A stretch of DNA of 64,000 nucleotides from Typha latifolia (GCA_019914945.1 CM034106.1:5766001-5830000), one strand, 5' to 3'. Counted from the first letter of the stretch, positions 46,489 to 60,900 are shown. A program made the numbers and translations. The notes: generated by a model not told the origin, from the letters alone.

Positions 46489-47050
46489 TGTTACGATCTG
46501 ACTACATGGGTTAAGTCGAGTCAAGTCGAGTTGAGTCAAATTAGTTACTTAGCTTTATTTTTCTATTTTGAATTTTAAATAAATCGGATAATCCACATGT
46601 GGATCCGATCTGTTAGAGATTTTACTCCTATAAATAGGGTGGACATGAGTTGATAATAATCATCATTGAGATAAATCTGAGTTTAGCCAATTATTATTCT
46701 CGTCTTTATCTTTTGACATTAATCGTTGGATTGTCTTTATCTTCATAGATCATAACTGTAGATCTCCTTCAAGCTTTCAAACCCTAGCCACCTCCTACCT
46801 CCAGCAGCCACCCTACTGCATGGCCGTCCACCACCACCCTTAGCCGTCCACCACCCTCCGATGACCGCCACAACGTTGGATATTACTATTCTGCCCTCCC
46901 TGACAAATCTCCACTATTTTATTTTTATCTTTTCATCCCGACCTCCTATTTAGGTGAAACTAGAGCCATTAGAATTCTACTCACGAAGCTATCCACCTAA
47001 ATTTTCATAATTATCCAACGGATGAATCGTTCTAGATCTGGTCTGTAACA
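46489..47050 (+). mobile_element. Solo gypsy LTR with perfect target duplication
   Basis: 562 bp, starting TGTTACGATCTGAC and ending GGTCTGTAACA, flanked on both sides by GTTAT (46484-46488 and 47051-47055). A TATA-like CCTATAAATAGGG lies at about 46628. It is the reference copy for the TGTTACGATTCG family here. Confidence 0.92.
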
Positions 47051-47055
47051 GTTAT

Positions 47056-48289
47056 GTATAAAGCATATATATGACCCTTTATCGTGACAAATAGATAATT
47101 TGGAAGTTGGAGTCATTGTAGGATAGTAATGAAAAGAATACTAAGAACTATTATCATTTATATAAAGTGTATTGAGAGATGTTTAAAGATAATAAACAAA
47201 TAGTGTGGTATAGAAAGTGACTATATTAGTATCTATATAATCATTGAAAAGTTTTTATATTAAACTATTATCAGAAGTTCTTGACCAGTTTTTTTTTTTT
47301 TAGAATGATAATAATGATCTTAATAATTTTAATGATCCACAAATTTGCATTTGAGTTTAAGGTAAGGATATTTATTTAGGAGATGATGATTATAGGATTG
47401 ACAATTCCATTATAGTTTGTGAAATTTTGATTGTTAACGAATTACAAAGTTGATGATGTGAGTTGATCTAAGGTAAATAAGAAGATACAGTAGCAAGGTT
47501 GGATGATCGGTATTTTTGAACGTCTTGTTATCTATTTAAATTAATTGGTTTCAATTGTTTTAGTGGCATATCATAATAGCATCAATGATTCACGAAATTG
47601 ATCTTAGTAGTGTTATAGTTCAGAGATAGTATTTTTGTGGATTTATCTGAATTATGTGCATGTATTTTTAAGGATTAAGTATGATGGATTAGTAAATACT
47701 TGAAACTTTATTAGTTATATAATACTATGTTAGTATTATTAACTATTCTATTATCAAATTATTAAAAAGATTATTGGATTACTTGGTTGAATTCAATAGA
47801 TAATCGTTGGATCTGAATATCACTGAGTGAAGATGTAGGTGCACATTTAGTAGTGATAGTGATTGGGTAGATAATGATTAAATTGGAACTATGTGGATAG
47901 GGGCATAAATGAATTGGACACAGAAAACTAATGGTAGAAAGATCATTACAAATATTTATTCTGTATATTGCTAGAGGATATGAATCTAACCATTCAGGTA
48001 TTGCTTGTGGGCGATGAAAATAATTTAGGTAATTGGAAGATTGCATAAATTTTATTTGATGATGTAATATAATTACTATTGATAGTTTAAATCAAAGGAG
48101 GTGTATGTTATTTTGTAGAGAATATTATGAATACAAATACCATGGATAGATGTAATCTATTATAAATTGGTGAGATATCTCATGTTGATTTAGTTAGTAA
48201 ATCGTATAATATTTTAAGAATCTGAGCAATGTACCTTCGGATAAGAGAATTTGTGCTAATGTTAGGAGCATAACAATTTTCTAAGTCAA
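47056..48289. other. AT-rich stretch, nothing recognised
   Basis: No gene is seen. Short minus-strand frames (47771-48046) have no recognisable domain. Confidence 0.5.
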
Positions 48290-48951
48290 AGATGATAGTA
48301 GATGATACACTTAGTTAGAGTCTTTTCTTATTACATTGGTTATTTATTTTTATTAAAAATAAATTTTTTGTAAATCGCGTTCGAACTCTTTTGTGAACAC
48401 CTGCATTAGGTTCGCAAAAACAGAGAACGCGAAATGCGCGTTCGAACGTTTGCATCACGTTTGTATCGATAGAGAATGTCTTTTCTGCATTCAAATGCGA
48501 TCGGGAGTCCATTAGAATTAGGGTTAATAATTCTTATTTTGGTTTGTTGGCTAGCCTCTATAAAGGTGTGGATGGCAGCCAAAATTATGATGCTATTGGA
48601 ATATTGCTTTCTTGTCTCTCTATCTTCTCTCTACCTTAATCTCCCTCCTCCCTCTTCACCAACCTACCACCACTACTATTGGCAAGGTCTCTCCTAATTT
48701 CTAATCTCCCTCATTTGTCAAGTCCTCCCTCTTCTTTGGGATCTCGACCACTTCTTCCACTTCGTCTTTATCTTATAAACAATATCAACTATCCACCTTC
48801 ATCTCCATTGCCTTCCATAACCCTAACATCCACTCCACCCGTCGCCATCACCATCATCCGTACTATATCATATTTTCATCCCAGTTTCAGTTCGAATGTA
48901 CGAAGGGTGTAAATACAAAAACATATATCAAGGGATGAAGATAAGGTTATA
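48290..48951 (+). mobile_element. Fragment of a TGATACGATTCGG-family LTR
   Basis: It contains the palindrome cluster in decayed form (48376-48503), GGCTAGCCTCTATAAAGGTG with a good TATA box (about 48553-48572), a GCAGCCAAAATT segment and the CT-rich leader seen in sister LTRs. It ends where Sirevirus RT sequence starts. Confidence 0.7.
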
Positions 48952-49924
48952 TTACTCCTATTCTTGTTCCTATAGGTACACATGACGAAGACATAGAAAA
49001 TTAGCTTGATCTATCAATTGAGAAACAGGATGAAGATAAGGTTGAAATAAACAAAGATGACTATAGTGTAATATAACCATCAACCAGAGTGAAACTAAAT
49101 CATCCACTACCATAAGTGATCGGAGACGTGAATGAACCAATGAATACAAAATGACAAATCCAAAGTGAGTTATCATTTACTTTCCATACATCTACTTTTG
49201 AACCTAAAAATGTCAAGAAAGTATTGTTAGATAATTTTTAGGTCCATACTATACATGAGGAACTAAAGCAATTTTCTAAAAATGATGTTTGGTATTTAGT
49301 TCCTAAACCTAAAAATTTGAACGTATTTAAAATAAAATGGATATATAAGAATAAAAGTGATAAACATGAAAATATAGTTAAAAATAAAGTCAGACTAATA
49401 GCACAGGGATACACTCAGGTTGATGGAATATATTTTGATGAGACATTTGCACCTATTACTAGACTAGATTCTATTCATATACTTCTTGTCATTTAAAATT
49501 TAAATTGTTTCAAATGAATGTTAAAAGTGATTTTTTTGAATGGTATCTTGAATGAAGATGTATATGTGGAACAACCTAATAGTTTTGAAGATCATAAATT
49601 TTCTTCTAATGCGTTCAAATTGAAAAAGGCTCTTTACGGACTAAAACAAGCTCCAAGAGCTTGGTATAAAAAGTTGACCATTTTTTTAGTGGATGTGGGG
49701 TTCACTCGAGGGGGAGTGGACAAAACAATGTTCATTAGACGTGAGAATAAGAGTTTAGTTGTGACACAAATATATGTGGATGACATTGTCTTCGGGGCAA
49801 CGAATCAATCTTTAGTTAAGGAGTTTGCAAATCTCATGCATAGTCATTTTGAGATTAGCATGATGGGTGAATTGTAGAGTTTTTTGGGACTTCAAATTAC
49901 TCCATTGGAGAGAGGGATTTTTAG
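48952..49924 (+). pseudogene. Sirevirus reverse transcriptase fragment, first copy
   Basis: Broken frames read KNDVWYLVPKPKNLN, IKWIYKNKSDKHEN and RLIAQGYTQVDG. An open segment follows (49518-49877) with LKKALYGLKQAPRAWYKKL and the active-site loop TQIYVDDIVFGAT. It is a direct duplicate of 50491-51437. It stops within RT, at ITPLERGIF, where LTR-like sequence begins. Confidence 0.85.
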
Positions 49925-50005
49925 TGTTGGCAATTGTGTACAAAATATGATAAGTGTTTTTATACATATATATGAGCATTTATATAAGTTTTTCTATATT
50001 TTGTA
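49925..50005 (+). mobile_element. Start fragment of the Sirevirus LTR
   Basis: GTTGGCAATTGTGTACAAAATATG and following bases match the first 80 or so bases of the LTR at 3555. The fragment joins RT on its left to integrase on its right. Confidence 0.65.
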
Positions 50006-52190
50006 GAGAATTTGAAAATGAAAGTTTTTACATATTTTGTGATTCTATTATTATTCAGCATGAAATTTCAGTTCCTATAACTTAACAATAAAACAGGATT
50101 ATAGAGAGAAAGAACTGTATTGTGTAGGAAATGACAAGGGTTATGCTTCATTCTAAAAAGGTTCCTTAAAGGTTTTGGGCTGAAGTGGTCAATACAGCGG
50201 TACATGTAATAAATCGTGTTTATCTAAGATCAGGTACAAAAATGACTACATATGAAATCTAGAAAGGTAAGAAACCTATTGTTTAATATTTTTGAGTATT
50301 TGGTAGAAAATGCTATAATCTTGCGTAATCGAGAACAGTTGACTAAATTTAACACTAGGAGTAGTGAGGACATCTTCTTAGGGTAGTCTAATAATAGTAG
50401 GGCCTATAGAGTATTCAATCTTGATACTTCTACTGTTATGAAATCTGCTAATATTATTATAGATAAAACTACTACTGACAAAACTAAAGTTACTCCTATT
50501 CTTAGTCATGTAGGTACACATGACAAAGACATGGAAAATGAGCTTAATCTATCAATTGAGAAATAGGACGAGAACAAGGTTGAAATGAATAAAGATAACT
50601 AGAGTGTACTAGAACCATCAGCTAGAGTGAAACTAAATCATCCACTGCCACAAGTGATTGGGGACGTGAATGAACCAATAAAGACAAAACGATAAATCCA
50701 AAGTGAGATATCATTTACTTGCTATACATCTACTTTTGAATCTAAAAATATCAAGGAAGCATTGTTAGATAATTTTTGGGTCAAATAATGTTTGTTATTT
50801 AGTTCCTAGACCTAAAAATATGAATATAATTGGAACAAAATGGATATATAAGAATAAAATTGATGAACATGGCAATATAGTTAGAAATAAAGCCAGACTA
50901 ATACCACAGGGATACACTCAGGTTGAGGGAATAGATTTTGATGAGACATTTGCACCTATTGCTAGACGAGTATTTATTCGTATACTTCTTGTCATTGCTT
51001 GTCATTTAAAATTTAAATTGTTTCAAAAGAATGTTAAAAGTGTTTTCTTGAAAGGTATATTGAATGAAGATGTATATGTAGAACAACCTAATAGTTTTAA
51101 AGATCATAAATTTCATTCTTATGTGTTTAAATTGAAAAAGGCTCTCTACGGACTAAAACAAGCTCCAAGAGCTTGGTATGAGAAGTTGACCACTTTTTTA
51201 GAGGATGTGGGGTTCACTCGAGGGAGAGTGGACAAGATATTGTTCATTAGACGTGAAAACAAGAGTTTAGTTGTGACACAAATATATATGGTTGACATTG
51301 TCTTTGGGGCAACAAGTCAATCTTTAGTTAAAAAGTTTACAAATCTCATGCATAGTCATTTTGAGATTAGCATGATAGGTGAATTGCAGAGTTTTTTGGG
51401 ACTTCAAATTACTCAATTGGAGAGAGGGATTTTTATCGCTCAAACTAAGTATGCTAAGAATCTTGTGACTAAATTTGAGTTAGAAAATATAAAACATGCT
51501 AGAACTCCTATGAGTATAACTACCAAACTAGAAAAGGACATTTCAGAAAAAAATATTGATCAAACACTATATAGGAGCATGATTGATAGCCTTTTGTACT
51601 TAACTACTAGTAGACCAGATATTGCATTTAGTGTGGGTGTGTGTGCTAGGTTTCAGTCTGAACCTAAGGAGACACATTTGTTTGCCATGAAATGTATCAT
51701 AAAATATGTCAATGATATAGTTGATTTGGATATATGATTTACTTATGACTCGGGTGCTATCATATCGGGATACACAGATTCTAATTGGGCAGGTTCATGT
51801 GATGATAGAAAAAGTACCCCAGGTGGCTATTTTTATGTTGGAAATAATTTGGTTGTTTGGCACAGTAAGAAACAGAACTCGATATCTTTATCTACAGTAG
51901 AGGCTGAGTACATTGCAGCGGATAGTTGTTGCTCTTAGTTATTGTGGATGAAATAGATGATCAAGGATTATGACATTGAACAAGATACTATGGTGCTTTA
52001 TTGTGACAATATGAGTGCTATTAATATATTGAAAAATATTGTTCAACACTCACGTACAAAACACATTGATATCTGACATCATTTTATATGAGAGTTAGTC
52101 GAGACAAAGTAATAGCGCTGGAACATGTTGAGACAGACAAATAGTTGGGGGATTTGTTTACAAAACCTTTGGATGTACAGAGATTTGAGT
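50006..52190 (+). pseudogene. Sirevirus integrase end, RT and RNase H, second copy
   Basis: Broken integrase phrases (IERKNCIV, FWAEVVNTAVHVINRVYLRSG) lie at 50090-50280. RT is open from 50820 to 51737 (305 residues): KWIYKNKIDEHGNIVRNKAR, ALYGLKQAPRAWYEKL, LQSFLGLQITQLERGIFIAQ and SRPDIAFSVGVCARFQ. The active-site loop reads IYMVDIVF, so the first of the two catalytic Asp residues is Val. A TGA ends RT at the same codon as in the copy at the left edge of the window. RNase H follows with several stops (STVEAEYIA, CDNMSAIN). Confidence 0.88.
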
Positions 52191-52890
52191 ATCTTCATAC
52201 TTCTTTAGGGATTTATACTTTAGACTGATTTCTTTAGGGATTTGAGCATGTTTGGTTTGCGTGTTTTTATTTTTTTTTAGGTTTTTTTATTCTAAATTTT
52301 TTTTTTTTGGTTTCTAGTTCTAGATTGTATATAAGTTATTTGTTGAGAATTTTTTTTAAATAAAATGGTGCACTTTTGGATTCAAAAATATATTATTGCC
52401 ATATAAATATGACATTTTCTTGATTATAAGTTATTATAGTCAATTTTGTCATCTTGTAGTATGTTGTGTCATTTCTGATTTATTCACTCTCTCAACTTAT
52501 GTAATAATTAAATTAAATTTAATGCACTCATAACGTGTGTATATTCTTGAGTGAGCATGACATCATGAAATATTTTCTTAGATAGCTCACTATTGACTTT
52601 GATTTGCACAGTTTGACCTCATACTTAGTATCAGTAATGTGTTCATAAAAGATTAATGAAAAGGGCTACAATGAGTTAGTGTGAAAGTCATCTCGTTTAG
52701 AGTCTAGTTTGACTCAGTACATTGCTTAAAATTTTTTTGAAAAAAAAATATATATACATATATATGTTTACACATTGTTCATTATGTACTATAAGAAAAT
52801 GACTCCTTACTCATGTGTGAAAGCCATCATTGCACCTATATGGTTTTTGTAAAAAAAATACAGAAAAAATTCCTATCAAGTTCTAGAGAA
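52191..52890 (+). mobile_element. Sirevirus spacer after pol, truncated
   Basis: It matches 649-1370 with moderate divergence, then stops abruptly at about 52890. The envelope-like ORF and LTR of this copy are absent. Confidence 0.8.
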
Positions 52891-54480
52891 TAACTAGTGT
52901 GGGAGCTGTGGAGGAAGCTTTGAAGTAGTGAATTGTCGCCGAGCATCCACACCTACGACAATTCCAAGCCATTACATTTATATGCGGTCTCACGGTAGAG
53001 CACTACTTCCCGCTTTCTTACTGATCTTAAGAGAATCAATGTCATGGTTGTAGGTGATCGTGATCGAGTATTTCTTACCAGGAGATGTGGTCTCCAGTGC
53101 TGCCTTCCTTTTACTAGTGCTTGAGGAATGTCTGGCAAGGAGAGAGGTAGGTGGATTGAGGTAGTATGGAGCTCAGAGGGAGATTGAGGTCCATTAGTGT
53201 AGTTGGTTTTAGAGGACTTTGCTTCCTGAAGTTGAGGGGAGATGGTAGGGATATGAAGTTTTGGAGGAGGGGAGTATGCTATGAGGGTGATGGAAGAAAT
53301 GAAATCTTTTAGGGTTTGTTAAGAGTCTGCTTTGGACGAGCTTGCTATATTGAGTACGCGTGAATGGGAATATTTTGCATGCATGATGAGACTTGTTTGG
53401 TTTTGTGAAGTAGATGGGCAACTTTGCCGAGCTACGAAAAAGGAGATGGAGTGGGTTGAGGGCATTGGCATGGGCTAAGGCGTAATAAGCAGGGAGGGAT
53501 AAGTTGATAGAAGGATTGATTTACCTGGTGTGGTGGCACCCTAGCCTAAATTAGGACGTGGTATAGTAGGGAGTGGTTGTCAATAGGGGAGTTGTCTTTG
53601 ATGTTTTTGGCGGTGGAGATGATGGATTGTGGAGTTTGGGTGAGCGAGTGATCGACATGTGGAGGCTACATTGGAAAGTGGGATAGGATGTTGCTAGTAC
53701 TGGGTTCGCAAAGTGACACGTTTAGGATGGAAGGGAGGGGAAGTTACAATTTGCTGCATGCTTGCGATTAATGGAGGTTGGGCTTGCCAACACTGTGATG
53801 ATCAACAACATAATAGGGGAGCTACTATTGTATAATGAGTTGGTTCTCTTGCCATCCCACTTGAGGTAGTTGGGCTTACGCGAGGTTTAAGCAGCACTGA
53901 GGTGCCGGTACTTTGGCTTCAACATGGCAAAAAGCTTGGAGTGTAGGTGATGGGGAAAATCGCAAGTGATATTCATCTCCAATTCACCATAGTGTGCGCA
54001 CTCTAGCAGCTCATGACCAAGGCAGGCACAGAAAGAGCAGAACCTAGGAAGACACTCATATTTATGGTGATCTCCTGATTTGTTCTGTTTAGCAAAGTGA
54101 TAGTGAGGGATGAGATGAGAGGCTTTGTAATATCAATCCTAATACGAGTTCGGATGAACCTTGCCCACTTTTTCAACTAGTGTACGAGCAGTGTTTGAGG
54201 TGAGATATTTAAGAGGCAGACCATAGAATTTGACCCAAAATTCAACATGCGAGAAGGTTTAAGATTGCACCAACCAATTATTTTGAAAGTAAGCAAGGAT
54301 AAATAAGTCTCTGTGTTGAATGACTAGGGAAAACAAACCAAGCCTTCCATCTATTAATCTTAAGCTCAAAAGCAATCCAGTAGGCATTCTTACTGTCTTC
54401 CGAAAACAGCAAAAAATATACATTTTTCATGCAAATCGAAGAAAAAAAATGCCCTAATTTAATTTGGTACCACACCAAAT
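52891..54480 (-). pseudogene. LINE-like ORF1 remnant (DUF4283 and CCHC knuckle)
   Basis: Broken minus-strand frames read, in order, a DUF4283-like start (about 54478-54280, with YWIAFELKINRWKAW), then FWVKFYGLPLKYLTSNTART (about 54250-54180) and a knuckle CSFCACLGHELLEC (about 54030-53985). A low-complexity C-terminal part extends towards 52953. This order is typical of ORF1 of plant L1-type elements and of related host-domesticated proteins. No endonuclease or reverse transcriptase follows, so it is a truncated copy. Confidence 0.55.
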
Positions 54481-54957
54481 GACCTGGCTATTTAGGTAAA
54501 AGGTATTTAAACATTTTCACGAGTTTTTATTTTCAAACTACCTCTATATTATATTTTATTTATCAAAATAGATCACATCCTAAATATAGTTATCCCAATA
54601 GCTGATAAGATCGGCGTTTTCTTTAAAGATAAAATGCTGAATTTATCTAAAAGTAAAATATTAAATTTATTAATATTTTACTCATGGCTGTAATAAAATA
54701 ACTTGTGTTTAGTACTAAATCTGGAAGAGAGTAGTTTGGTCAAGAACTCAGCATTTCACATCCAAACGCACTCACAACTGACCACTCACAACTCTCCACT
54801 CCACAGCTCCACTGCACTGTCCCATATTTGCCACGTGTTCCCCGTTAAAAGGACGCCAAGGTAGTTCCCTTCCAAAGCAAGCAACGACAATGGGATTCGA
54901 AACGACGTTTATAAACACCACTCCTCCACAATCAACAGTACTGCGAGTGTAAAAGAA
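54481..54957 (+). promoter_or_regulatory. Upstream region of the second B3 gene
   Basis: A G-box CACGTG lies at 54832-54837 and a TATA-like TTTATAAA at 54908-54915, about 45 bases before the ATG at 54958. The short distance fits a short leader. This is motif evidence only. Confidence 0.5.
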
Positions 54958-57900
54958 ATGGCGACATGCAAGAGGTCTAATGCTTCCAGGAGATCACAGT
55001 TCTTTAAGGTCTTGCTACCCCCATGCCTGGAGATGTTGGTACGTACATTGCCATTATGCCTCTCTCTATCTTACTAGCTATATGATTAATGCATGACTTG
55101 GGTACGTATGTACTTGTCTTTACCAGCGTATTCCACCTAAGTTTGCTGTGCAACATTTGAACGACAACAATATGCATATCCATGTTCCTCGAAAGGCTAC
55201 CATACTCAGTCCCCTGGGCAAATTTTGGCATGTCGATCTTCTAAAAGAAGGATCCGATTTGTTCTTCAGAGGTGGATGGAAGGAGTTCGTGAGAGCTCAT
55301 AGATTGCTTGTGGGTTATTTTTTAGTGTTTCGATATGAAGGTAACTTGGTGTTCTCCATCAAGGTATTTGATTTGAGTGGATGCTGCAAGGAGTACAGAG
55401 ACGGAGATCTGGAAACGGATTTAAATTGCAGTGTTCCAGCAAGTAAGTCCTTTTCTACTGAAAATTGTTGAAGTAAAATTAAGGCTTCTAACAAAACCTA
55501 TTTTAAAATAATCTAGCTAACGTAGCTAGTTATCTTTTGTGAATTTTTTTCCCACATAACTTCTAATTGTTCTTTTTCAAATATACAATATTCTCACTGT
55601 ATACCTGAGGAGGAGGTGCTTTTTACGAATATACCAATAAAAGTGGAGTTGATTTACAAATATCTACATGGAAAAGGTTTTTCATAGTAAATCTAAAATA
55701 TAGTTGGTTATTTACAGAAGAAATCGTCTCTTTCTTTTGAGTGTTTGTACTGACTTGTCAGATCAACTTTTACCTTACATGTATGTTGCTTCTAAATTCT
55801 AATACTTACCTTTATTGTGAAATAATACTTACTTGCCTTAGTTGCTACAAGCATTATCACTCAACAGTTGGTACCCTATAATATTTTAAGTTCTCTTATT
55901 CAGTGTTGAGTGAGATGTCACGACCTAACTTAAATGTGATGTGATAAATCATCACTTGGACCTACACAACTAGCCATAGCCATATATATTAGTCACCGTA
56001 CTCACAAACACTTAACAAACATTCTAAATTAATAACGATGTGATATTATTCCCTGCATTTGTAATACAGAACTTCAAATACACGAGCTTAGAACTCACGT
56101 GATCTTGATTAATGCTTGTATATAATATACAGGATAAATCTAATATTTTTACAGATAAAAATAAGATAAATAGAGTTTTGAATTACCACAGGCCGCAATA
56201 AGCCCCAAATTACGTATCCATACACCTCATCAAGACAATACCCACACAGGGGTTACAATTTATATAACTTATTTATAATACTCAAACAAATAAAGAAAAA
56301 TATAATCAAATATTCACCAGCTCCTTCACATACTTGGGGATCATTAACTGATCTGAAAAATATTTTCACCAAAAGTTAGTGAGCATAAAGCCTAGTAAGA
56401 ATACATCTCTATAGTCTAAAAATAGGATAACGAAGGATGTCACATAATACATATGTGTGCCAACATGATTATAGTAATGCATCCATGCAACATATTCATA
56501 TCAATAGCTTATATGTATTAAATAAAGAACACATAATATGTATCATTTAAACTATCAAATCATTTATATCAAGCTCACAAATTATTTATATCAAGTTCAC
56601 ACTGAGCCATAGTCATAATTATTATAACATGCTCAAAGAGCTATCCACCACATAATAAATATAGGCTCACACATCATTTCAAACATCGAGGATGGGTAGA
56701 CAACTAGAGGTGATGTCGCCTATACATGCCTGGCGATGCTACATATGACTAATTGTCTATGGCCACGAGACTAAGGACTCTAGGCATAGGCCCATCATCA
56801 TCAACATCATCACCGCTCTAGTAAATTATCGCATAGAGCAGAATCATTACTTGTAGCCGAAGTATCGCATAGAGCATAATCATTACTTGTAGCCGAATCA
56901 TCCAATAGAGCAGAATCATTGCATATAGTGGAAAAGAGCTCACAGCTCAATAGATATCCTAACCCTGCATTATTGGGTATCGCTAGGTCTATGATCCCTA
57001 ACTCTCAATCATAATTTTCAAATCACCTAGTGTCTAGTCTCAGTACTCGACAGTGTTATGCCTACTCAAACTGGTGCACGCAGTACCTGAAAGTCCCTTT
57101 CTGACCTCACGACCTTAGGCATTAGCCAATGTAAATATATATAATAAATATACACTCTACCCCCTAACCCTAGGTTGAGCGGATAAACGGGCACTACCTA
57201 GATAAAACTTAACTACAAGTTGATACGTGCAAGTAGTGCAATGATTAATATCATCAATCATAGGACATGCACATCGAAGATATCATAATCAGAAATGCTC
57301 TAATAATCCATGAATAATTATTCTGAATAGTGAATAAATATTAACCTATGTATGATATGAATGCGATGAATTTATAAAGTAAAACATTACTTTAATATTA
57401 CACTATTCCTAGACTACAGAGAATTGACTTGCTTGTCATCTCTTCCAACTTAATCAACTCCATTTGCCTCACGAATCATCCTCACGCGATAATGAATCTA
57501 CCTTGATAATGAAAATAATATACATAAGCACAAGGCTACCTAAATTAATTAATTAATTAATTCGGATAGCTATTATGGGTTTGAGGTATGTTCACCTAAG
57601 AATTCTTATATTTATTAATCAAGTAAAGTTGGTTTATTAATTTTGACAATATGACGCACTATTAAGTGTTATTAAATACAATTGTCATCATGATCATTAT
57701 TCTCTAATAATTGTTGATTGAAAGTAAATTAAAAATAGACCGCATTTAGTTAACTTACTTATTGAATATTAAAGCATAATTAATATGATTATTATTTCTT
57801 AATATTGATTTATAACAATTATTACAACTAATCAAAATTATCCTCTAAAAATGATTAATAATTGAGATTTAGATTGACAAAGATAATTAAATAAAATAAA

Positions 57901-60900
57901 TAAATTATATTAAAATAAGTTAAAGATTAACTAATCTATTTGACCAGCCCAAGGTCCAACGTGATGGGTTGGGCTGTAACTAACCTAGAGTTTGGATCCA
58001 AAGCCCAAACTAGCTAAAATTGCCACTTAGGTTAGGCTACAGCGCAACCCACAACAGATATAGGTTGAGCCACAGCCCAACTCATAATAGAATTGGGTTG
58101 GGCTGTTTGCAGCCTAACCCAACCAAGGAATTGGGCTAGGCCACAGCTCAACCCACAACTTAGAATAGGCTGCCTGCAGCCCAACCCAACCAAAGAATTG
58201 GGCTAGGTTGTCTGCAGCCCAACCCAACCAAGGAATTATCTGACGAAAGAATTTATTCATAACAATTATAGTAGCTATTTAGTGAGAACTCAAAATAACT
58301 GACAAAATTAATGATGTAAGGTATAACAAAAGAAAACTTCTTTACCTAACTAGTTTACTTTTAAAAAAAAGAAGTAAGATTACCACTAATGTAATATTCA
58401 AAATTAATAATAGTAGTACCAATGGTATAAATGAAACAACTAAGATAACCTAGATTACCAAAAGGAAAGATAACCTGACTTAATGCTACTTAGTTCTTTG
58501 TATTAATTATAACAATCAATAGTTAGATAAGAACTACTAAGTCGACTTCATACTAACATAATAGTAATTGCATATTAAAATCTACTAACACAAGTAGATG
58601 GGCTACAATAGAACTAGAAACTACATGGGTTGATAGGCCAAAGATGGCCAAACTCACTATCTTTCCAGAACGAAAAGAATAAGTAGTTAGAATAAGTGAA
58701 AAAGAATATAAAGGAGAGAGAAAAGACAAACTCATTTGCTAAAAGAGGTGCTCATCGCAGGTCCCACATGGGGTGTTGCTCTAGAGGGTAGATGGAGAGG
58801 TGGCAAGGGAGAGAAGGTGGTGGCGACACGATGTGGTCAATGACGACGCTCGACGACGAAGCCGAGAATTGGCGAAGCAATCGAGTCCAATGGTGATCTC
58901 GATAGGGTCACCCGATGCTCCGGCAAGGTATAGTTGTCGACCAAATGTTTCGTAGTAGGAAGGGGGAAGCATATGGAGAAACTATAGAAAAAAAGGATTT
59001 CGTCATACTAGAAAGAGGGAAAGAGAGAGATGAGAGCAAATCTAGAAATTAATGAGAGAGAAAAGAAGAGAGGGAGGGGGAGAACGTGGGGGAAGTAGGG
59101 AAGTGGGGCATGTGCAAGCAAATTATTATTATTTTATTTTGGTACGGAATATTACAACATTAATTATGGGAGTGATTTGAACCTTAAACCAAATTAATTA
59201 TGTTTTTACCTTATTATCCATTTTAGTTTTTGATGCGAACCGGGTTATATCGGATCACATCAAAGGAAGATTGGGCTCAATGGATTGAGTCTAATTATCT
59301 TATTTGATTATTTAGTTTAGTTAGAGTCTTAGCATGTTAGGATTTTATTTAATTAGCTAAATCCAACTCTGTGCAATTTTGGGAAAATATTTCCAGAATA
59401 TTCTACACATATCTAAATAATATCAAACTAGTATGATAAAGTCACCAACCTCCAGATCTACAACTTTGACATTCATGACTTCTCCCGATTCGAAATCTAT
59501 CTACAACAAAACGAAGGGTTAATCCGAGAAGATAAGAAAGACTAGTTTAGTTGGTTTGTTAGGGTTTTAATAGGATTTGATAGAGTTGTTTAATTTAGTT
59601 GATGAGTTCATAGGGTGAGCCTATATATATATATGTGGAGGAAACCCTAATAGGAGTATAATGATGATGATGATAATGATAGTGGAATTGACTTTGGCCC
59701 CATTGGCGCCTTCTCCCTTCTCCTCAAGTCTTTGGTCGGCTTCTTGCAGCCTCTATCTCCCCTCTTCCACAACAACTTCTCCCCTTTCACACCAAGAACT
59801 AACCCTAGTATCCATCTAGCCATTGGAGGGCTATCAAATTAGGATCTAAATTTTAGAACTGTTGCGAATCAGATTAGGCCGGTTCGTAACAATTTTCCTT
59901 TACAATTTTACTATTTTTTAGTTGTAAATGACTGTAATATCTTTTTACTCATTTAATTGGACCATGTCATCATCTCATTATTTTTGTCCTTTTCTAATTT
60001 TACACCCATTAGAAGAGATAGTTCCTAATTTTTTATTAGATAGAAGACATAAGATTTATTTTTTATTCCTCTCGCATAGGAACACAAATATGAATTTTAT
60101 TCTTCTCCTGTCTGGAATCCAAAACTATGAATTATAAAACTAGTTAGTATGTATAAATATATTATTAATAACTATATTAAGTATTGAGTTTAATAAAATA
60201 TCTCATATGATCTATAACAGAGTGTATTTTGATTAGTATCTATGGAATCCTAAGTATCTTAGAAATCCATATTTAATAACTATGGAATTTATAATTATTA
60301 ATAACTATAGAATCTATAATTATTAATAATAGAATTCATAGTCTGTAACTACTGAATCCATAGTTACTAATTATAGAATTCAGAATACTAACTCTAAAAT
60401 TATATTTGACTATGTATCAAAATATCTGTGGTTGCACAAAAATATTTTAGAATTTTTTGATTATTTGCTATTAAAATTTACACAAATATTTCAGAAATAG
60501 ATTATATTATTTAATGTCATAAATAAACATTTCAGATGTATATAGATTATTGTTGTTGTACAAAAATATTTTTAAAAAAAATTAAATATATTGTTGTTTT
60601 GCACAAATAGTTCACAAAAAACATCAAATTACTCGAAATAGATTTTTTTTTATTGTTAGGGCAATTATGATTTTGTTTAGACTCTCTCTTTCTTGATCTC
60701 TTAATAACTTCCATTGTAATTTCTGGACGAAGCCTAGCCATATCATATTGTACAAATGTCATTGGCGTAACACTTTGTAGTCGATTCTCATACTCAAAAA
60801 AAATTTCCACAATCCACTCTATAAGAAAGAGCTCATTATTACCTTAAAATCCTTAAGAATTCTGAATCCATCTAAAATGAACATCTGATCCAACTAACCT

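Noticed and set aside
55148..55471. Stand-alone one-domain B3 gene ending at 55471
   Set aside because: The frame past 55442 runs through a good GTAAGT donor, and the paralogue shows the exon ends there in the same phase. The downstream exons are at 61904 and 62145.
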